A DNA stretch of 64,000 nucleotides from Margaritifera margaritifera (GCA_029931535.1 JAQPZY010001436.1:2197001-2261000); one strand, 5' to 3'; positions 12,136 to 44,140 are shown, numbered from the stretch's first letter. Numbers and translations are program-made. Notes: generated from the letters alone by a model not told the origin.

Positions 12136-13900
12136 TCACATGTACAATACACAGTTAACCTGTTGAGAGCAACCTATCACAGTATACAATGCATAGTCAT
12201 TAATATGGAAAGTTGACCAAAAAAAACCTGAGTACATGTACAAATATTTATTCCTTATTCCAACTGCACTGACTGGAAAGAGTAAGGATGTACATAGCAT
12301 GGAAAAAAATCTATGTGGGCATGAGCTAAACACAAATACATAACTCATGCTAGTAAAACATAAAATAATGGTCACAGTGACCTTTATTGGTTCTAAGAGC
12401 ATATATTAGAACTAACAGAGATGCATCCAATTATCAAGTTTCAATTTATTCTAACATAAACAAACATTAAACACAAAATTTCTAAATAGTCAAAGAAGCA
12501 TGAAATATATGTCACAAAGATCTCTTTTTGCCATAAGGGTGTAGTACTTATCAAGATGCATCCCTCAAGAAGTTTCATGTTTCTAGGTAGAATAGTATGC
12601 ATACACCATGCCAAAAACTCATGTGGTCATGAGCTAAACACAAAAACTTAACCAAAGCCAATAAAAGATGAAATACAAGTCATGATACAATGAGCTTCTT
12701 GAAAGGGTGTGGTACTAACAAAGAATCATCATCATCCTTATTATCAACTTAATGATTCTGTCATGAACAGTACATAAGAAATGAACATGAAATACAAAAT
12801 TTAACCCAAGTTAGTGAAGCATAAAATATGAGTCAATGACCTACTGCAATGAGGTAGCAGTGCTCATCAAGATGCGTCCTCTAACTAAGTTTCAGGGTTC
12901 TAGATAGGATAGTATGTACACAGCAGGCAAAACAGTCTATATGGTCATAAACCAAAATCAAAAACTTAACCTGAATGGGTGTGGTGATAATAGAGATGTC
13001 TATGATCATCGAGTTTAATGATTCTAGCATGAAGTTAAAACACAAAATTTAAAGATTCTAGCATGAAGTTGAAACACAAAATTTAACCAAAGTCAGTGAT
13101 GCCAGAATTATGGGTCACAGTGACCTACTTTGGTGATAAGGGTGCAATGTATGTCTTCACCAAGTTTCATGATTCCAGGCATACACACCAGTATGTATAC
13201 AGGATACAAAAAAATCTGTGGTCATGAGATAAAGCAAATACTTAACTTAAGCCAGTAAAATATTAAATGTAAGTCACAGTGATCTTCTTTTGTTGTACGG
13301 GTATGGTAATAAAAGAGATGTGTACAATCATCTAGTTTGGTGATTCTAGAATGAACAGTCCTTGAGAAATAAACTTAGAACACAAAACTGAAAAGAAGTC
13401 AGTGAATTAAAATGAAATATGGGTCACAGAGACCTTATTTTTGTAATGAAGTTGTAGTACTCACCAAGAGCATCCCCTCACAGTTTCATGTTTTTAGGTA
13501 TAACAGTATGCATACAAGGTGCAAAAACCTATGTAGTCATGAGCTAAATGCAAAAAAATAACCTAAGCTAGTAAAATGTGAAATATAGGTCACAATGACC
13601 TTGTTATATGGGTGTAGTATTAACAGAGATGCATACAATTGTCTATTTTGAAGATTCTGGCATGAACTGAGCTTGAAAAATAAACTTAAAATTCTTTAAC
13701 CAAATTGACTGAAGCATGAAATATAGGTTACATTGACCTACTTTATGACGTGGGTGTAGGACTTGTCAAGATGCATCCCATCACTAAGTTTCATGATTCC
13801 AGATATAAGAGTATCTACATATAACATGCAAAAACCCTAACCTAAAAATGCAAAAACTTAACCAAGAATGTACAAATAATGTACATGTATAAAGTAAGCC
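12136..13900. repeat. ~300-bp degenerate tandem array
   Basis: GTGGTCATGAGCTAAACACAAA-like segments recur near 12316, 12623, 12940, 13214 and 13535, each followed by a TCACAGTGACCT-like and an AAGATGCATCC-like segment. About five to six units. Local duplications such as the AGCATGAAGTTAAAACACAA pair near 13030-13080 occur inside. Not coding. Confidence 0.75.
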
Positions 13901-13916
13901 CCCTTAGCCCCCTCCC

Positions 13917-14056
13917 CTGGGATAGGTACTATGAACCCACTCCCCTGGGATAGGTACTATAAACCCACTCCAATCGGATAGGTACTATGAACCCACTCCA
14001 ATCGGATAGGTACTATGAACCCACTCCAATGGGATAGGTACTATGAACCCACTCCA
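13917..14056. repeat. 28-bp tandem repeat, five copies
   Basis: GGATAGGTACTATGAACCCA followed by CTCC and a variable CAATC, CAATG or CCTGG end. No spacers separate the copies. Confidence 0.9.
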
Positions 14057-14330
14057 AACTCTTGTCCAGGACCTTGCAAGAAGAGATGCAGTGAGGCTGT
14101 ACACATGTGTGGACTCCTATGCCAACGCTGGGGGTAGTACAATAACTCTCCACTAGTTCACAGAGGCAAGCTAATAAAGAAAGCACAATTTAATGACTGG
14201 TCAATATGCACATCTTCATATGATTATTATGATAGGTACCAAGTATCACTGAAATCCATTAATAACTGCAAGACTAGTTGAGTTCACAAGATTCTGTCAT
14301 ATTCTGCATCCAGCTTAACTTAAGTTAAAA

Positions 14331-16004
14331 AACAAGAGGTCCATGTGGGTCTTAAATCACTCACCTGCCTAATACCCAAATGCTGGGGCAGTTGGTAAAA
14401 CAATCTGGATCAGAAGCATGCTTTTTGTTGAAATTTCTTCAAATGCTGTTGATTGCAAATGTTATGAAAACAACTGTTTCATGGTTTCTGCAGTTTTTTT
14501 TTACCTTCATCCATATCTAATGGCACATCAACATCATTTGTCAAATATATTAAGTAGCTTTTTGAGATGGAGTTGTGTAAATGTGTTCCTACTTTTAGTA
14601 ATAGCCACCATATTTAAGGGCAGATAACATCATTTCTATAAATGTGAAAGGCCTTGAAGCTAGGATGTTTTCTGTCAAATTTGGTCAAATTCTGTTAAGC
14701 AGCTTTTTCAAGAAATTATTAAAAGTTTTTTCTATTTTGAGTAGCAGCATCCATATTTGATGGCAGATTGGCATCATTTGCACAAACTTAAAAGCCTATA
14801 ATGCAAAGATGCTTTCTGTCAAATTTGGTCAAATTCTGTTTAATGGTTTTTGACAACAAAGGATTTTCTATTTTTAGTAATGGTAGCCATATTCAATTGC
14901 AAATCAGCATCATCTGTATAAATTTGAAAACCCTTCATGGTATAATGCTTATTGTCAAATTCTGATCAGCAGTTTCTTAAGTCATTCAAAGTTTTTTTAA
15001 ATTTATTTATAGTAATAGTGGCCATATCTGACAGTGGATGAGCATCCTCTGTACCAATGTGAAAGGCCTTTATGCTCTTATGGTTTCTGTCAAATTTGGT
15101 CAAGTTCTGTTCAGTGCTTCTGAGAAGAAGTTGTTTAAATATTTTTCTGGTTTTAGTAATGGTCACCATATTTGACGGTTTATCGGCATCATTTGTACAA
15201 ATCTGAAAGTCATCTATGTCAGGATGCTTTCTGTCAAATTTAGTCAAATGTTGTTATGCAATTTTTGAGAAGAAGTCATTTAAAGGTTTATTTACTTTTA
15301 GTAATAGTGGCCATATTTAATCGCAGATCGGCATCATTTGGATCAGCATCATTTGAACAAATATGAAAGACCTTCATGCCAGGATGCTTTCTGTCAAATT
15401 TAGTCAAATGTTGTTATGCAATTTTTGAGAAGAAGTCATTTAAAGGTTTATTTACTTTTAGTAATAGTGGCCATATTTTATCGCAGATCGGCATCATTTG
15501 GATCAGCATCATTTGAACAAATATGAAAGACCTTCATGCCAGGATGCTTTCCTTCAAATTTAGTCAAATGTTGTTATGCAATTTTTGAGAAGAAGTCATT
15601 TAAAGGTTTATTTACTTTTAGTAATAGTGGCCATATTTTATCGCAGATCGACATCATTTGGGTCAGCATCATTTGAACAAATATGAAAGACCTTCATGCC
15701 AGGATGCTTTCCTTCAAATTTAGTCAAATTCTAAATAGTGTTTCTTGAAAAGAAATCGTTTAAAGGTTTTTCTATTTTCAGTAATGATGGCCATATTTGA
15801 TTGTGGATCGGGATCATTTCAACTGATTTGAAAGCCCTTTATGCCTGGATGCTTTCTGTCAAATTTGGTGAAATTCTGTTGAGCTGTTTTTCAAAAATAA
15901 ATTGTAAATAGCAATTATGTACAAATGATGTACAATGGATGATGCACCACACACAAAAGACCGTACCATAAGTTCATTTGGCCTTATGACCTGGTGAGCT
16001 AAAA
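14331..16004. mobile_element. Internally tandem-repeated element, bivalve-type ends
   Basis: Begins AACAAGAGGTCCATGTGG...TCACTCACCTG and ends GACCTGGTGAGCTAAAA. Between are about ten units sharing GCTTTCTGTCAAATTTGGTC, GAGAAGAAGTCATTTAAAGG and AGTAATGGTGGCCATATTTG. No coding capacity. A second, less complete relative is at 20770-22272, and another left end is at 33277. I infer a non-autonomous element whose interior expanded by tandem duplication; the mechanism of movement is unknown. Confidence 0.6.
15290..15730. repeat. 160-bp tandem repeat, near-identical copies
   Basis: GTGGCCATATTT recurs at 15307, 15467 and 15627. The three units differ at few positions, in contrast to the diverged units on either side, showing a recent amplification within the older array. 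Confidence 0.9.
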
Positions 16005-17110
16005 TGTGCAGTTACTGTCCAAAAATTGAGTACAGTGACTATAAAAATGCACATCTTCTGATGATGACTATAATATGTACTAAGTTCACAGCAATCGACT
16101 GAAAACTTCAAGAAAAGCTAGCTGTTTTGACAACCTTATGCGATACATTACAGCATGCTTAAGTCAAAAAGGGCCATAACTCTTACAAAACCCGCAAGAC
16201 CTGAGTAATTTGTCAATATGAACATCTTCACATGATGACCATAATAGGTACCAAGTTTCACAAGATTCTGTCATACACTGCATTTATGTTGCAAACCAAA
16301 AAGGGCAATAGCTCTAACAAAAATTGCATAGGTTAAGTGGTTTGTTGAAAATCTCATCTGATGATGGCAATAATATGTACCAAATTTCACAGTGATACAA
16401 TGAAAGCTGTGAGACTAATTGCATTCAAAAGAATCTGTCATACACTAAATCATGTTCCAAATCAAAAAAGGTATTACCTCTACGAAATAATACATGAGCA
16501 GTCATTGATCGATGTGTACATTTTCAAATGATGACCTTAACATATGTACCAAGTTTCACAGCAATCTATCAAAAAATGCAAGACTAGTTATCTTCACAAG
16601 ATTCTGTCATACACTGCATGCATACACTGTCATACACTGCATGCAGATGTAAACAAACAAATCACAAGATTCTGTCATACACTGCATGCAGATGTAAACA
16701 AACAAATCACAAGATTTTGTCATACACTGCATGCAGATGTAAACAAACAAATCACAAGATTCTGTCATACACTGCATGCAGATGTAAACAAACAAATCAC
16801 AAGATTCTGTCATACACTGCATGCAGATGCAAACAAAGGCAATAAATCTTAACCAAAATTGCAGGAGTACAGTGATTTGTTGATATGCTAATCTTCAAAT
16901 GATGACCAAAACAGTTACCAAGCTTAATGGTGATCCACATAAATCTGTGACTAGTTGCATTCACAAGATTCCATCATTCACTGCATTCATCTGGGAGACA
17001 AAATGGGCAATGATTCTAACAAAGATTGCAGGAGCACAGTAATTTGTCAATATGCACATCTTAAGGTGATTATCATAATATTTACTGTATTTCACAGCAA
17101 TCGATCAACA
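16005..17110. repeat. ~130-170-bp degenerate tandem array
   Basis: CATCTTCAAATGATGACC-like phrases near 16050, 16218, 16345, 16520, 16888 and 17056, each followed by TACCAAGTTTCACAGCAATC and a CACAAGATTCTGTCATACAC segment. Contains AAAAAGGGCAATAGCTCT. Confidence 0.75.
16595..16836. repeat. 45-bp tandem repeat
   Basis: CACAAGATTCTGTCATACAC units begin at 16663, 16708, 16753 and 16798, with an imperfect first copy at 16595. The 45-bp period keeps frames open on both strands, which explains repetitive open reading frames here that are not genes. Confidence 0.95.
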
Positions 17111-17214
17111 ATAGCACCATGAATAGTACATTATGCATCTGCCCTGTGTTTAACAGTCCTCTATGAGATCAATAGCAGGACTTGGTTGACTCTGAAGATT
17201 ATTTACCAACAGGT

Positions 17215-17520
17215 CTCAATGACCTTGATCTTTTTTATCACGGTACATGTATGTGGTCTTGAACTGAACTTTAACTGTCCAAAAACCATTATTATTTTAT
17301 TCGACTTACCATAATCTTGACCTCTGACCTTTAGACCACAAAGTCTATAGGTTTTTATTTTACCCTAATGCACATAAAGTTTGGAAGTTCTCTAGAACAT
17401 AAGTTTTTGTTCAAAACCCATTTTTTTAATCACAAAGACCTTGACCTTTGACCCAAAATCAACAGTTCTCTTCCTTACTTTAGTGTAAGCCCTCCACAAA
17501 CTTTGGTGAAGACATGTGGT
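17215..17520. repeat. Second block of the ~135-bp TGACCTTGACC array
   Basis: Three cores near 17220, 17310 and 17437, the last reading GACCTTGACCTTTGACCC, followed by the CTCTTCCTTACT and AAGCCCTCCACAAACTTTGG phrases seen at 5980-6960. Confidence 0.8.
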
Positions 17521-17559
17521 CAAGAATGAAATTTGTGTGTAGAAACCATTTATCATCAG

Positions 17560-17700
17560 TGCAAGTTGGCTGCTATGGTGTGCACCTCTGGACAAGGCAC
17601 TTTACTCATAACTGCCTCATTACTAAATATTTATTTGTGTGATGATGTGCCACTGAAAATAACCAACTAATTAAATACTTATGCATCACCATCAGATTCA
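17560..17700. mobile_element. Possible 3' tail of a LINE- or SINE-like element
   Basis: CTCTGGACAAGGCACTTTACTC resembles the conserved tail shared by L2/CR1-like LINEs and some SINEs. It is short and without visible promoter boxes or target duplication. Confidence 0.35.
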
Positions 17701-17749
17701 AAATTTCCCCACATTCAAACTGAGATGATATTGACTCCAGGATAAGTTA

Positions 17750-17966
17750 CAATATATACTTGATTATAAGAACAGTACAACAGCAAATAACATATACCCC
17801 TATCTGCTGTTGCATAATGTGGTGGCAGATCAGGGTCTATGTTGTTTGTTCTACTGATTACTCCTCACAAACTGCACAGATCCAGATCTGATGGCACATT
17901 ATGCGATCGCAGATCTGGGTCTGTGCAGTTTGCAGTTGGACTCGACTTATAAGCGAGAATGTACAG
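17750..17966. mobile_element. 217-bp palindromic MITE, copy 5
   Basis: Exactly 217 bp between TA dinucleotides (17748-17749, 17967-17968), same orientation as the copy at 2147. It lies about 80 bp beyond the FA2H exon 5 donor, inside intron 5. Left arms of both hairpins are mutated, right arms nearly intact. Confidence 0.85.
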
Positions 17967-18047
17967 TAAATGATCTTGGGGAATGCTACGTCTAACTCAT
18001 CATGTGAGATGAAGCAAAAGTTATGGCATGATAACTAATTTACTTAC

Positions 18048-38982
<20,935 letters not shown>

Positions 38983-38999
38983 AGTGATATTCACGGCGT

Positions 39000-39874
39000 C
39001 TTGTAACCAATGTCCTGAGGCAGTACGCGTGCACTCGTTCAGTGTAGACCTCAGCAGGTTTGGCTTTCTTTGCCACTAAAGCTTCTACTAATTATTAATA
39101 CGTTTATAGCTGGCACTAAGCAATTAGGGTGCGGCCTCTTCTATATAAACAATGCATGATATCAATTTAGAGATGATCTTTCTGGATAAGAATTACACTG
39201 CATTGCAAATTACCATGTGAGCAACCCGTCATCATTACGGGTCGATAAAGTTAGAATTTCGAAATGGCGTGTGTGGACTAACACGTATACACCTGTCGCC
39301 TAGATAATATTGATCAAACAAAACTTGTGTGAGGTTAATAATGACCACGTGGTAATGAGCTTTGTAATCTAAATCGTTATTCTAGTTATTAACACGTGCG
39401 AATTTAGTACTATAGTAGTAATAGGTGAGACCTGACACTAATATATAGGTGTTATATATTGTCTTTAAAAGGGAACTCAATAATACTTCCCAAAGTATAT
39501 TGTATTGTTTAGTTCTCTGGACTAACATACATGGGGACTAAAAACTATCAACCGACCAATTATCACCCCCACAGTATTGTTAAACAAATGAGGTTCCCAG
39601 TCCACTGTAAGATCATACAACTGTAAGATCATACAATGTGGGCCACTGCTGTAGGTGACAGTGATGGTAGTCACGTTCACAATTATTATGACAACTGGGA
39701 GAAACACAGCTAATTAGCTCTTTACACACGTGAAATATATTTCATACTAGTAGTACAAAATGCATAAAGCGTACGTGACTTGTACATATAAATGAATAGA
39801 TATTTGCATGTTTAAATTAAAAAAATAAAAAATAAAATAGCATTTGTAGTGTTTAAAAAAATAAAACAGATTAT
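39000..39874. other. FA2H 5' flank
   Basis: Probably the 5' UTR and promoter of FA2H near 39000-39150. Contains an adjacent 18-bp duplication (CTGTAAGATCATACAA) at 39604-39637. Otherwise unassigned. Confidence 0.4.
39141..39150 (-). promoter_or_regulatory. Possible TATA-like element upstream of FA2H
   Basis: CTATATAAAC on the + strand (GTTTATATAG on the FA2H strand) lies about 160 bp upstream of the FA2H ATG, with an ATTGGT (inverted CCAAT) on the FA2H strand near 39008. As written, the TATA orientation is better for rightward transcription. No transcript data support either direction. Confidence 0.2.
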
Positions 39875-40100
39875 ATAGCATCCAATTGAGTTTTAACCAA
39901 AATTGTATGCTGCCGCATCTTGCTGTGAGCGAATCAAAAATTGCAAACAAAAAATCTCCTTGATAAACTTGTACAGTGCACTTGTTTAAAAATACATCAG
40001 CTGTACCGTTATCATTCAAGAGAAGTAACTCTAGCAAAGGTCCAAGTCTGTTAAAGTCTCTTTGATCAAACACCCTGCATAACTCACATGCTACACATAA
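39875..40100 (-). CDS. Candidate internal exon (weak)
   Basis: After TTATGCAG at 40075 a frame reads VFDQRDFNRLGPLLELLLL, NDNGTADVFLNKCTVQVYQG and DFLFAIFDSLTARCGSIQFW before degrading into AT-rich sequence. Its composition is protein-like, unlike the surrounding DNA, and a possible donor TTTTG|GTTAAA lies near 39900. I do not recognise a family. The reading frame would need a phase-2 upstream exon, which the signal-peptide segment at 40117-40222 does not supply. Confidence 0.25.
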
Positions 40101-40116
40101 TAACGTATAATTCTAC

Positions 40117-40222
40117 CTGCTATACTTTGCATGGTCACACAACACAAAGATTCGGCTAGAATAGAACCGACTAAAATCAGAGAAAACACACAGAGTCCAG
40201 TTTCTCGCGCCAATGTTACCAT
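40117..40222 (-). CDS. Candidate first exon with signal peptide (weak)
   Basis: ATG at 40222 opens 35 codons: a short basic start, the hydrophobic core LCVFSLILVGSILA and a following ESLCC, which looks like a secretory signal peptide. It ends at a plausible donor GCAG|GTAGAA (phase 1). It is about 1.2 kb upstream of FA2H on the same strand. A second open segment begins only about 40 bp downstream but its phase does not join, so any partner exon is unknown. It could be chance. Confidence 0.2.
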
Positions 40223-40545
40223 GGTAGCATAACTCGTATAGGCTGACCTTATGTGACCTGTAACTGTCAGATCATTTGTACCAGCAGAATGTTAGTATCA
40301 TATATTACCACACTATCAAAGCATGAAATTGCCATATCATGCATTACATCTTCGAATCATACTGAAATAAAATCGATGCAAATAAAATCATATTTAGAAA
40401 TTTAATGAATAAAACGAATGTTTTTTTACGTTGAATTAACTCCCTTAGAAAAGGGTAAAAAGTAGTAGCACTACAATGAATAGTTTTAAAAGGTTAGCAA
40501 TGTCATGTTTGATTAAATACTTGTTCTTTGATGATTTTTAAGTAC

Positions 40546-40552
<7 letters not shown>

Positions 40553-40593
<41 letters not shown>
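40553..40593. repeat. (GT)n microsatellite
   Basis: An uninterrupted GT run of about 20 units. Confidence 0.98.
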
Positions 40594-40594
<1 letters not shown>

Positions 40595-40717
40595 TATCTT
40601 TGAAATTGTTCTCATCTGTAGAAGTGTAGCGGTCAACGTGCCAACAGTTTGTTTGTGTGTTTTTTGGGGGTTTTTTTAAATCTAGATTTCCCCTACCTAT
40701 GGTATAACAAACGGAAT

Positions 40718-40795
40718 ATGGTATAGTATTATACTAGTAACTAATGTGTGCTGACTATGGTATAGTATTATACTAGTAACTAATGTGTGCTGACT
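40718..40795. repeat. Perfect 39-bp tandem duplication
   Basis: ATGGTATAGTATTATACTAG plus 19 further bases is repeated immediately with no mismatch that I can see. Confidence 0.95.
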
Positions 40796-42640
40796 TTGAA
40801 AATTGATGCTGGAGTTGCCAACTCCCCGACCAGTGTGCTTTCCGTTCGATTGGTTTCCAAGGCAACCTTATATAGAAACCTTAAAGGGGCGCCGGAGTAG
40901 ATTGGAGATTGGGACGGCGACTGGCAGGGGGTGGGTGCGGGAGGGGGTTTCTCACTCCTTCTGGTGGGGGGGTCACGGGATCCACCCCCGGGGATTTTAA
41001 AAATTATCACAGGAAATGGAGTATTTTAGAGCATTCTGAGCATATTCAAATTAAAACTTAATCGGTTCTTTTTCTTTATTTCATTTAATACATAAAGCCA
41101 TAAAAACAATGTTTGAAAAATTTTATTAAAACAATATATCTCTTAGGGAAATCGAAGTTGAACGGTTGGTTCGGACTACACATGTTAACATAGCAAGTGC
41201 AATTTACTGAATGTATCTTGATTTTAGATTGTCTTAATAAATAAGTTATCACGTTTTTTTTTAGTAAATGCGATAATGGTTATTATTAAAAGTTATACAA
41301 TATGTTTTGTTAAAAGTAATGGAATATCAAAGTAATGTAGAGTCTTTTATGTAAGGATGGTACTACTTTCTTTTTGTCTCCAAAACAAAGGGCAAGTGGT
41401 CGCCAGTTTAACAGAACAATGATGTTTTACACACCTTACCTATCAGCGGTCAATGTTATCTACTCGTGTGCATTAATCCCTTCCAATTATCCAATAAAAT
41501 TGGTCATGAATTGTTTTTCGCGAGTCTCGCATTCACGGGCCGTTTTCCAATTTCGACCGTCATCATCAAGGTGGCATATAACATGTCATATTTATGCATA
41601 TTTCCTGTTTATTCGTAGCAAATAAATAGTGGATTTTAAGCAATGATTTTTTTTCTTGCCGAATTATTGGGGCGACGACTATATGATAGGAGTTTCTGTC
41701 TCACCTGCGTGAGCAGAAGGTCGGTGGCATCATTGCTAACAATGTTAAGGTTTATGTCCCATCTCTAGTCATTACACTATGTATTTGGTTATCTGGCCAT
41801 ATGACTTTAAAGGAGCACAACATAAACTATACATCGAAATGCATTATAACTGATAGGAGTATCTGCATTTCATTACTGAAATCGCAAATAGGTACAAATA
41901 TTTAGTCAACTGCCACCAGAAATATATTTTTGAGATTTCACTTTGATATGCTCATTTCCTTTGCAGATACACAAGAAGTTCATTTAAGATTAACTTTTTG
42001 CACAAACAATTAAATCATCTATGGTTTAAAATAAGCTAATATATAGAACTATGTAAAATTAATTGCTTTTTATTCATTCTCATGGTTACCATAGAAACAG
42101 ATACAACTTTTATATTGGGTCGCTGATCTGGCAACTCTAACATCACTATGCGTAATCAGCAGACACAGGGCTAAAGGGGTGGAGGTGGGGATGGGTAGAC
42201 AAGAATGTATTTTAAGCTATCTGGAATTTTTTTTCCTTGTAATCCAAGCCTCTTAACCCCCCCCCCCCCCAAAAAAAAAAAAAAAAAAAAAGAAAGCGTT
42301 CGTGTGCTTTATTCTAACATTTAAGTACATTGTTTGATAAAACGACAGGCAATTGTAAAGTTGAGGTTACTCACCCGTAACGTCAGTGACCGCTTTGGTT
42401 TGAATACATGACCACGATGCTGTGAAGAGATATGTGTATGTGCTGTCCTGTGCTACGGCAGGCGAGATAAGATTTCAGCGCGAAGTAGCAAGGCTAATGA
42501 AAATTTCGATATATTCTTCCATACATTATTTTTAAAAGTTTTTCCTCACAATATCTTACTGCTGCTTCATCATCGAATTATGAAAAGTACAATGAAATTG
42601 AAGGGGTTTCTGAGGGTACAGGGTATCTCCTCTTCAGGTT
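40796..42640. other. No gene recognised; G-rich patch
   Basis: A GC/G-rich stretch at 40885-40995 (runs such as CAGGGGGTGGGTGCGGGAGG and GGTGGGGGGG) could form G-quadruplexes. The rest is AT-rich with C-run/A-run at 42257-42291. A 45-bp segment at 41921-41966 recurs at 42648-42697. Confidence 0.4.
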
Positions 42641-42659
42641 TGCATTTGAAATATATTTT

Positions 42660-43060
42660 TGAGATTTAAACTTTGATATGCTCATTTCCTTTGCAGAAAA
42701 TGTTGTTGGTGGAGGCGGTGGCGATAGTCATCCTCCTCCTGCTGCTGCTGTGCCTATTGCTGTTCTTCGCTTTGCGCTTCCTCTCCCCTCTCCCTTTCCT
42801 CCTGCTCCGCCTTCTATTTATGAGGCTCTACAATTATTCTTGGTCGACGGCTCTGTTTTCTTCCGTTATCTGGCTCTCCGTCCTTTCCCTCCTATCTTCA
42901 ACAAATTTAGACAGGACTTCCTGTGCAAATCGGAAATGGACGTATCTTCTCTGGATCTCCGTCGTGTTGAGTGGTAGGACTTCTCACACCCAGCGTAGGA
43001 TGGTCGCTACCAAATGTCGTTAATGAGGTCAATCTGGGGCCCTACAAGAAAGTCCACTCT
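42660..43060 (+). pseudogene. Decayed proline-rich reading frame (family unknown)
   Basis: After a polypyrimidine tract and TTTGCAG (42697) a frame runs ENVVGGGGGDSHPPPAAAVP, then a Pro-rich stretch, then EALQLFLVDGSVFFRYLALR, FNKFRQDFLCKSEMD and DLRRVEW to a TAG at 42975. The frame continues beyond it as DFSHPA, a second TAG, then DGRYQMSLMRSIWG, which still looks protein-like. GC content is well above the flanks. I infer a formerly coding sequence now broken by two stops; the product is not recognised. An exon that really ends at 42977 is the alternative. Confidence 0.35.
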
Positions 43061-43075
43061 TTGATCATCTTCGAT

Positions 43076-43210
43076 TGGGCCACTCTGGGGCCCTATGGGA
43101 GTTTAATGTTAAAAACGTCCATATGGTTAACATTGTGACCGCTTTGGGACCCTATTGGAATTTAATGTTAAAAGCTTCCATATGCTTAACATTGTGGACG
43201 CTACAGGTGA
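43076..43210. repeat. ~65-bp repeat, two full copies and a fragment
   Basis: TTTAATGTTAAAAACGTCCA / TTTAATGTTAAAAGCTTCCA units, each with an internal inverted pair around CCATATGG (ATGTTAA ... TTAACAT). Confidence 0.75.
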
Positions 43211-43539
43211 CTAAGGGAATTTAACATTGTGGGCTGATGATATAAGGCTAATTTGGCGTACATAGATTTATCATGAACAGTTCACGTGACTATGTGAAAT
43301 TCAAAATGGATGCTGTAATGAGGGTCATACATAAGCGAAAGAGGAACGTTTTTAACATGACGGCGCCAATAGAGATATCCCATCACGCCTATCAGAAATC
43401 ACGTCTTCCGGAAGTCTAATTTTTTTAAAAATGTGAAAAGTTTTCAATTTAGCACTACATTTTTCTTTAAAAAAGTTCGCGCATGCGCATTTTCAATTTA
43501 AAATTACCAAAATAAAAAAAATGCATAATGACAACAACA

Positions 43540-44140
43540 TTCAGAATTTAGCGGCGACTGAAAAGAAAAAAACAAACAAAAAAAACAAACGAATATTATA
43601 TTAAAATTGTTGAGACTAAAGTGATACTGAAACTGCAAAATTGACATGGAATTTAGCAGAGACAAAAAAAGAATATTTTATTAAAATGGGCACGACTATA
43701 TGTGTTACTAAAACTCTGAAACCGACACGGAATTTAGTGGAAACTAAAATAAGTCTGGAATATTAAAATATATCGCCTAGGATATAATCCTACTAAAATT
43801 ACGACACTGAAATAGAATTTAGCTGAGACTAAAAAGGAAAAAAAAAAAAAAGAATATTAATATTTATTTTTCAATAGGTCTAGACTAAAAGTAATATTTA
43901 AAAAAAAAAAAAAAAACAAAAAAAAAAACAAACCCAAAGATGACAGACTTTACCTGACTAAAAAAACAAACCTGGAATATTATATTAAAAATGGCCTAGA
44001 CTCAAAGCAATACCAAAATTACGAAACTGACACGAGACTTAAAGAAAAAAAGAAAAAAACAAAAAGATTAATATTTTATTAAAATGTCCCAGACTAAATA
44101 TAATAAAAGAACTACAAAGCTGACACGGAATTTACGGAGA
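43540..44140. repeat. ~100-bp degenerate A-rich tandem array
   Basis: GACACGGAATTTAGC-like, GAATATTATATTAAAAT-like and GGCCTAGACTAAAAGTAATAC-like segments recur about six times, separated by A-runs of variable length. Confidence 0.7.

Noticed and set aside
14966..15247. A 93-codon minus-strand frame with repeated TKFDRKH segments
   Set aside because: It lies inside the tandem-repeated element, and the similarity between segments comes from DNA repetition with no recognised protein.
13917..16836. CRISPR-like arrays (28-bp and 45-bp repeats)
   Set aside because: The units are contiguous with no unique spacers, no cas genes are present, and the context is eukaryotic.
18040..18047. Reading FA2H exon 5 through to TAA at 18042-18040 as the true C-terminus
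   Set aside because: A strong donor GGGTAAGT sits at this point and the conserved C-terminal segment would be lost.
38983..38994. Start of FA2H at GTG (38994), giving an MNIT N-terminus
   Set aside because: Codon 38994 is GTG, not ATG. Animal nuclear genes rarely start there and an ATG follows four codons later at 38982.
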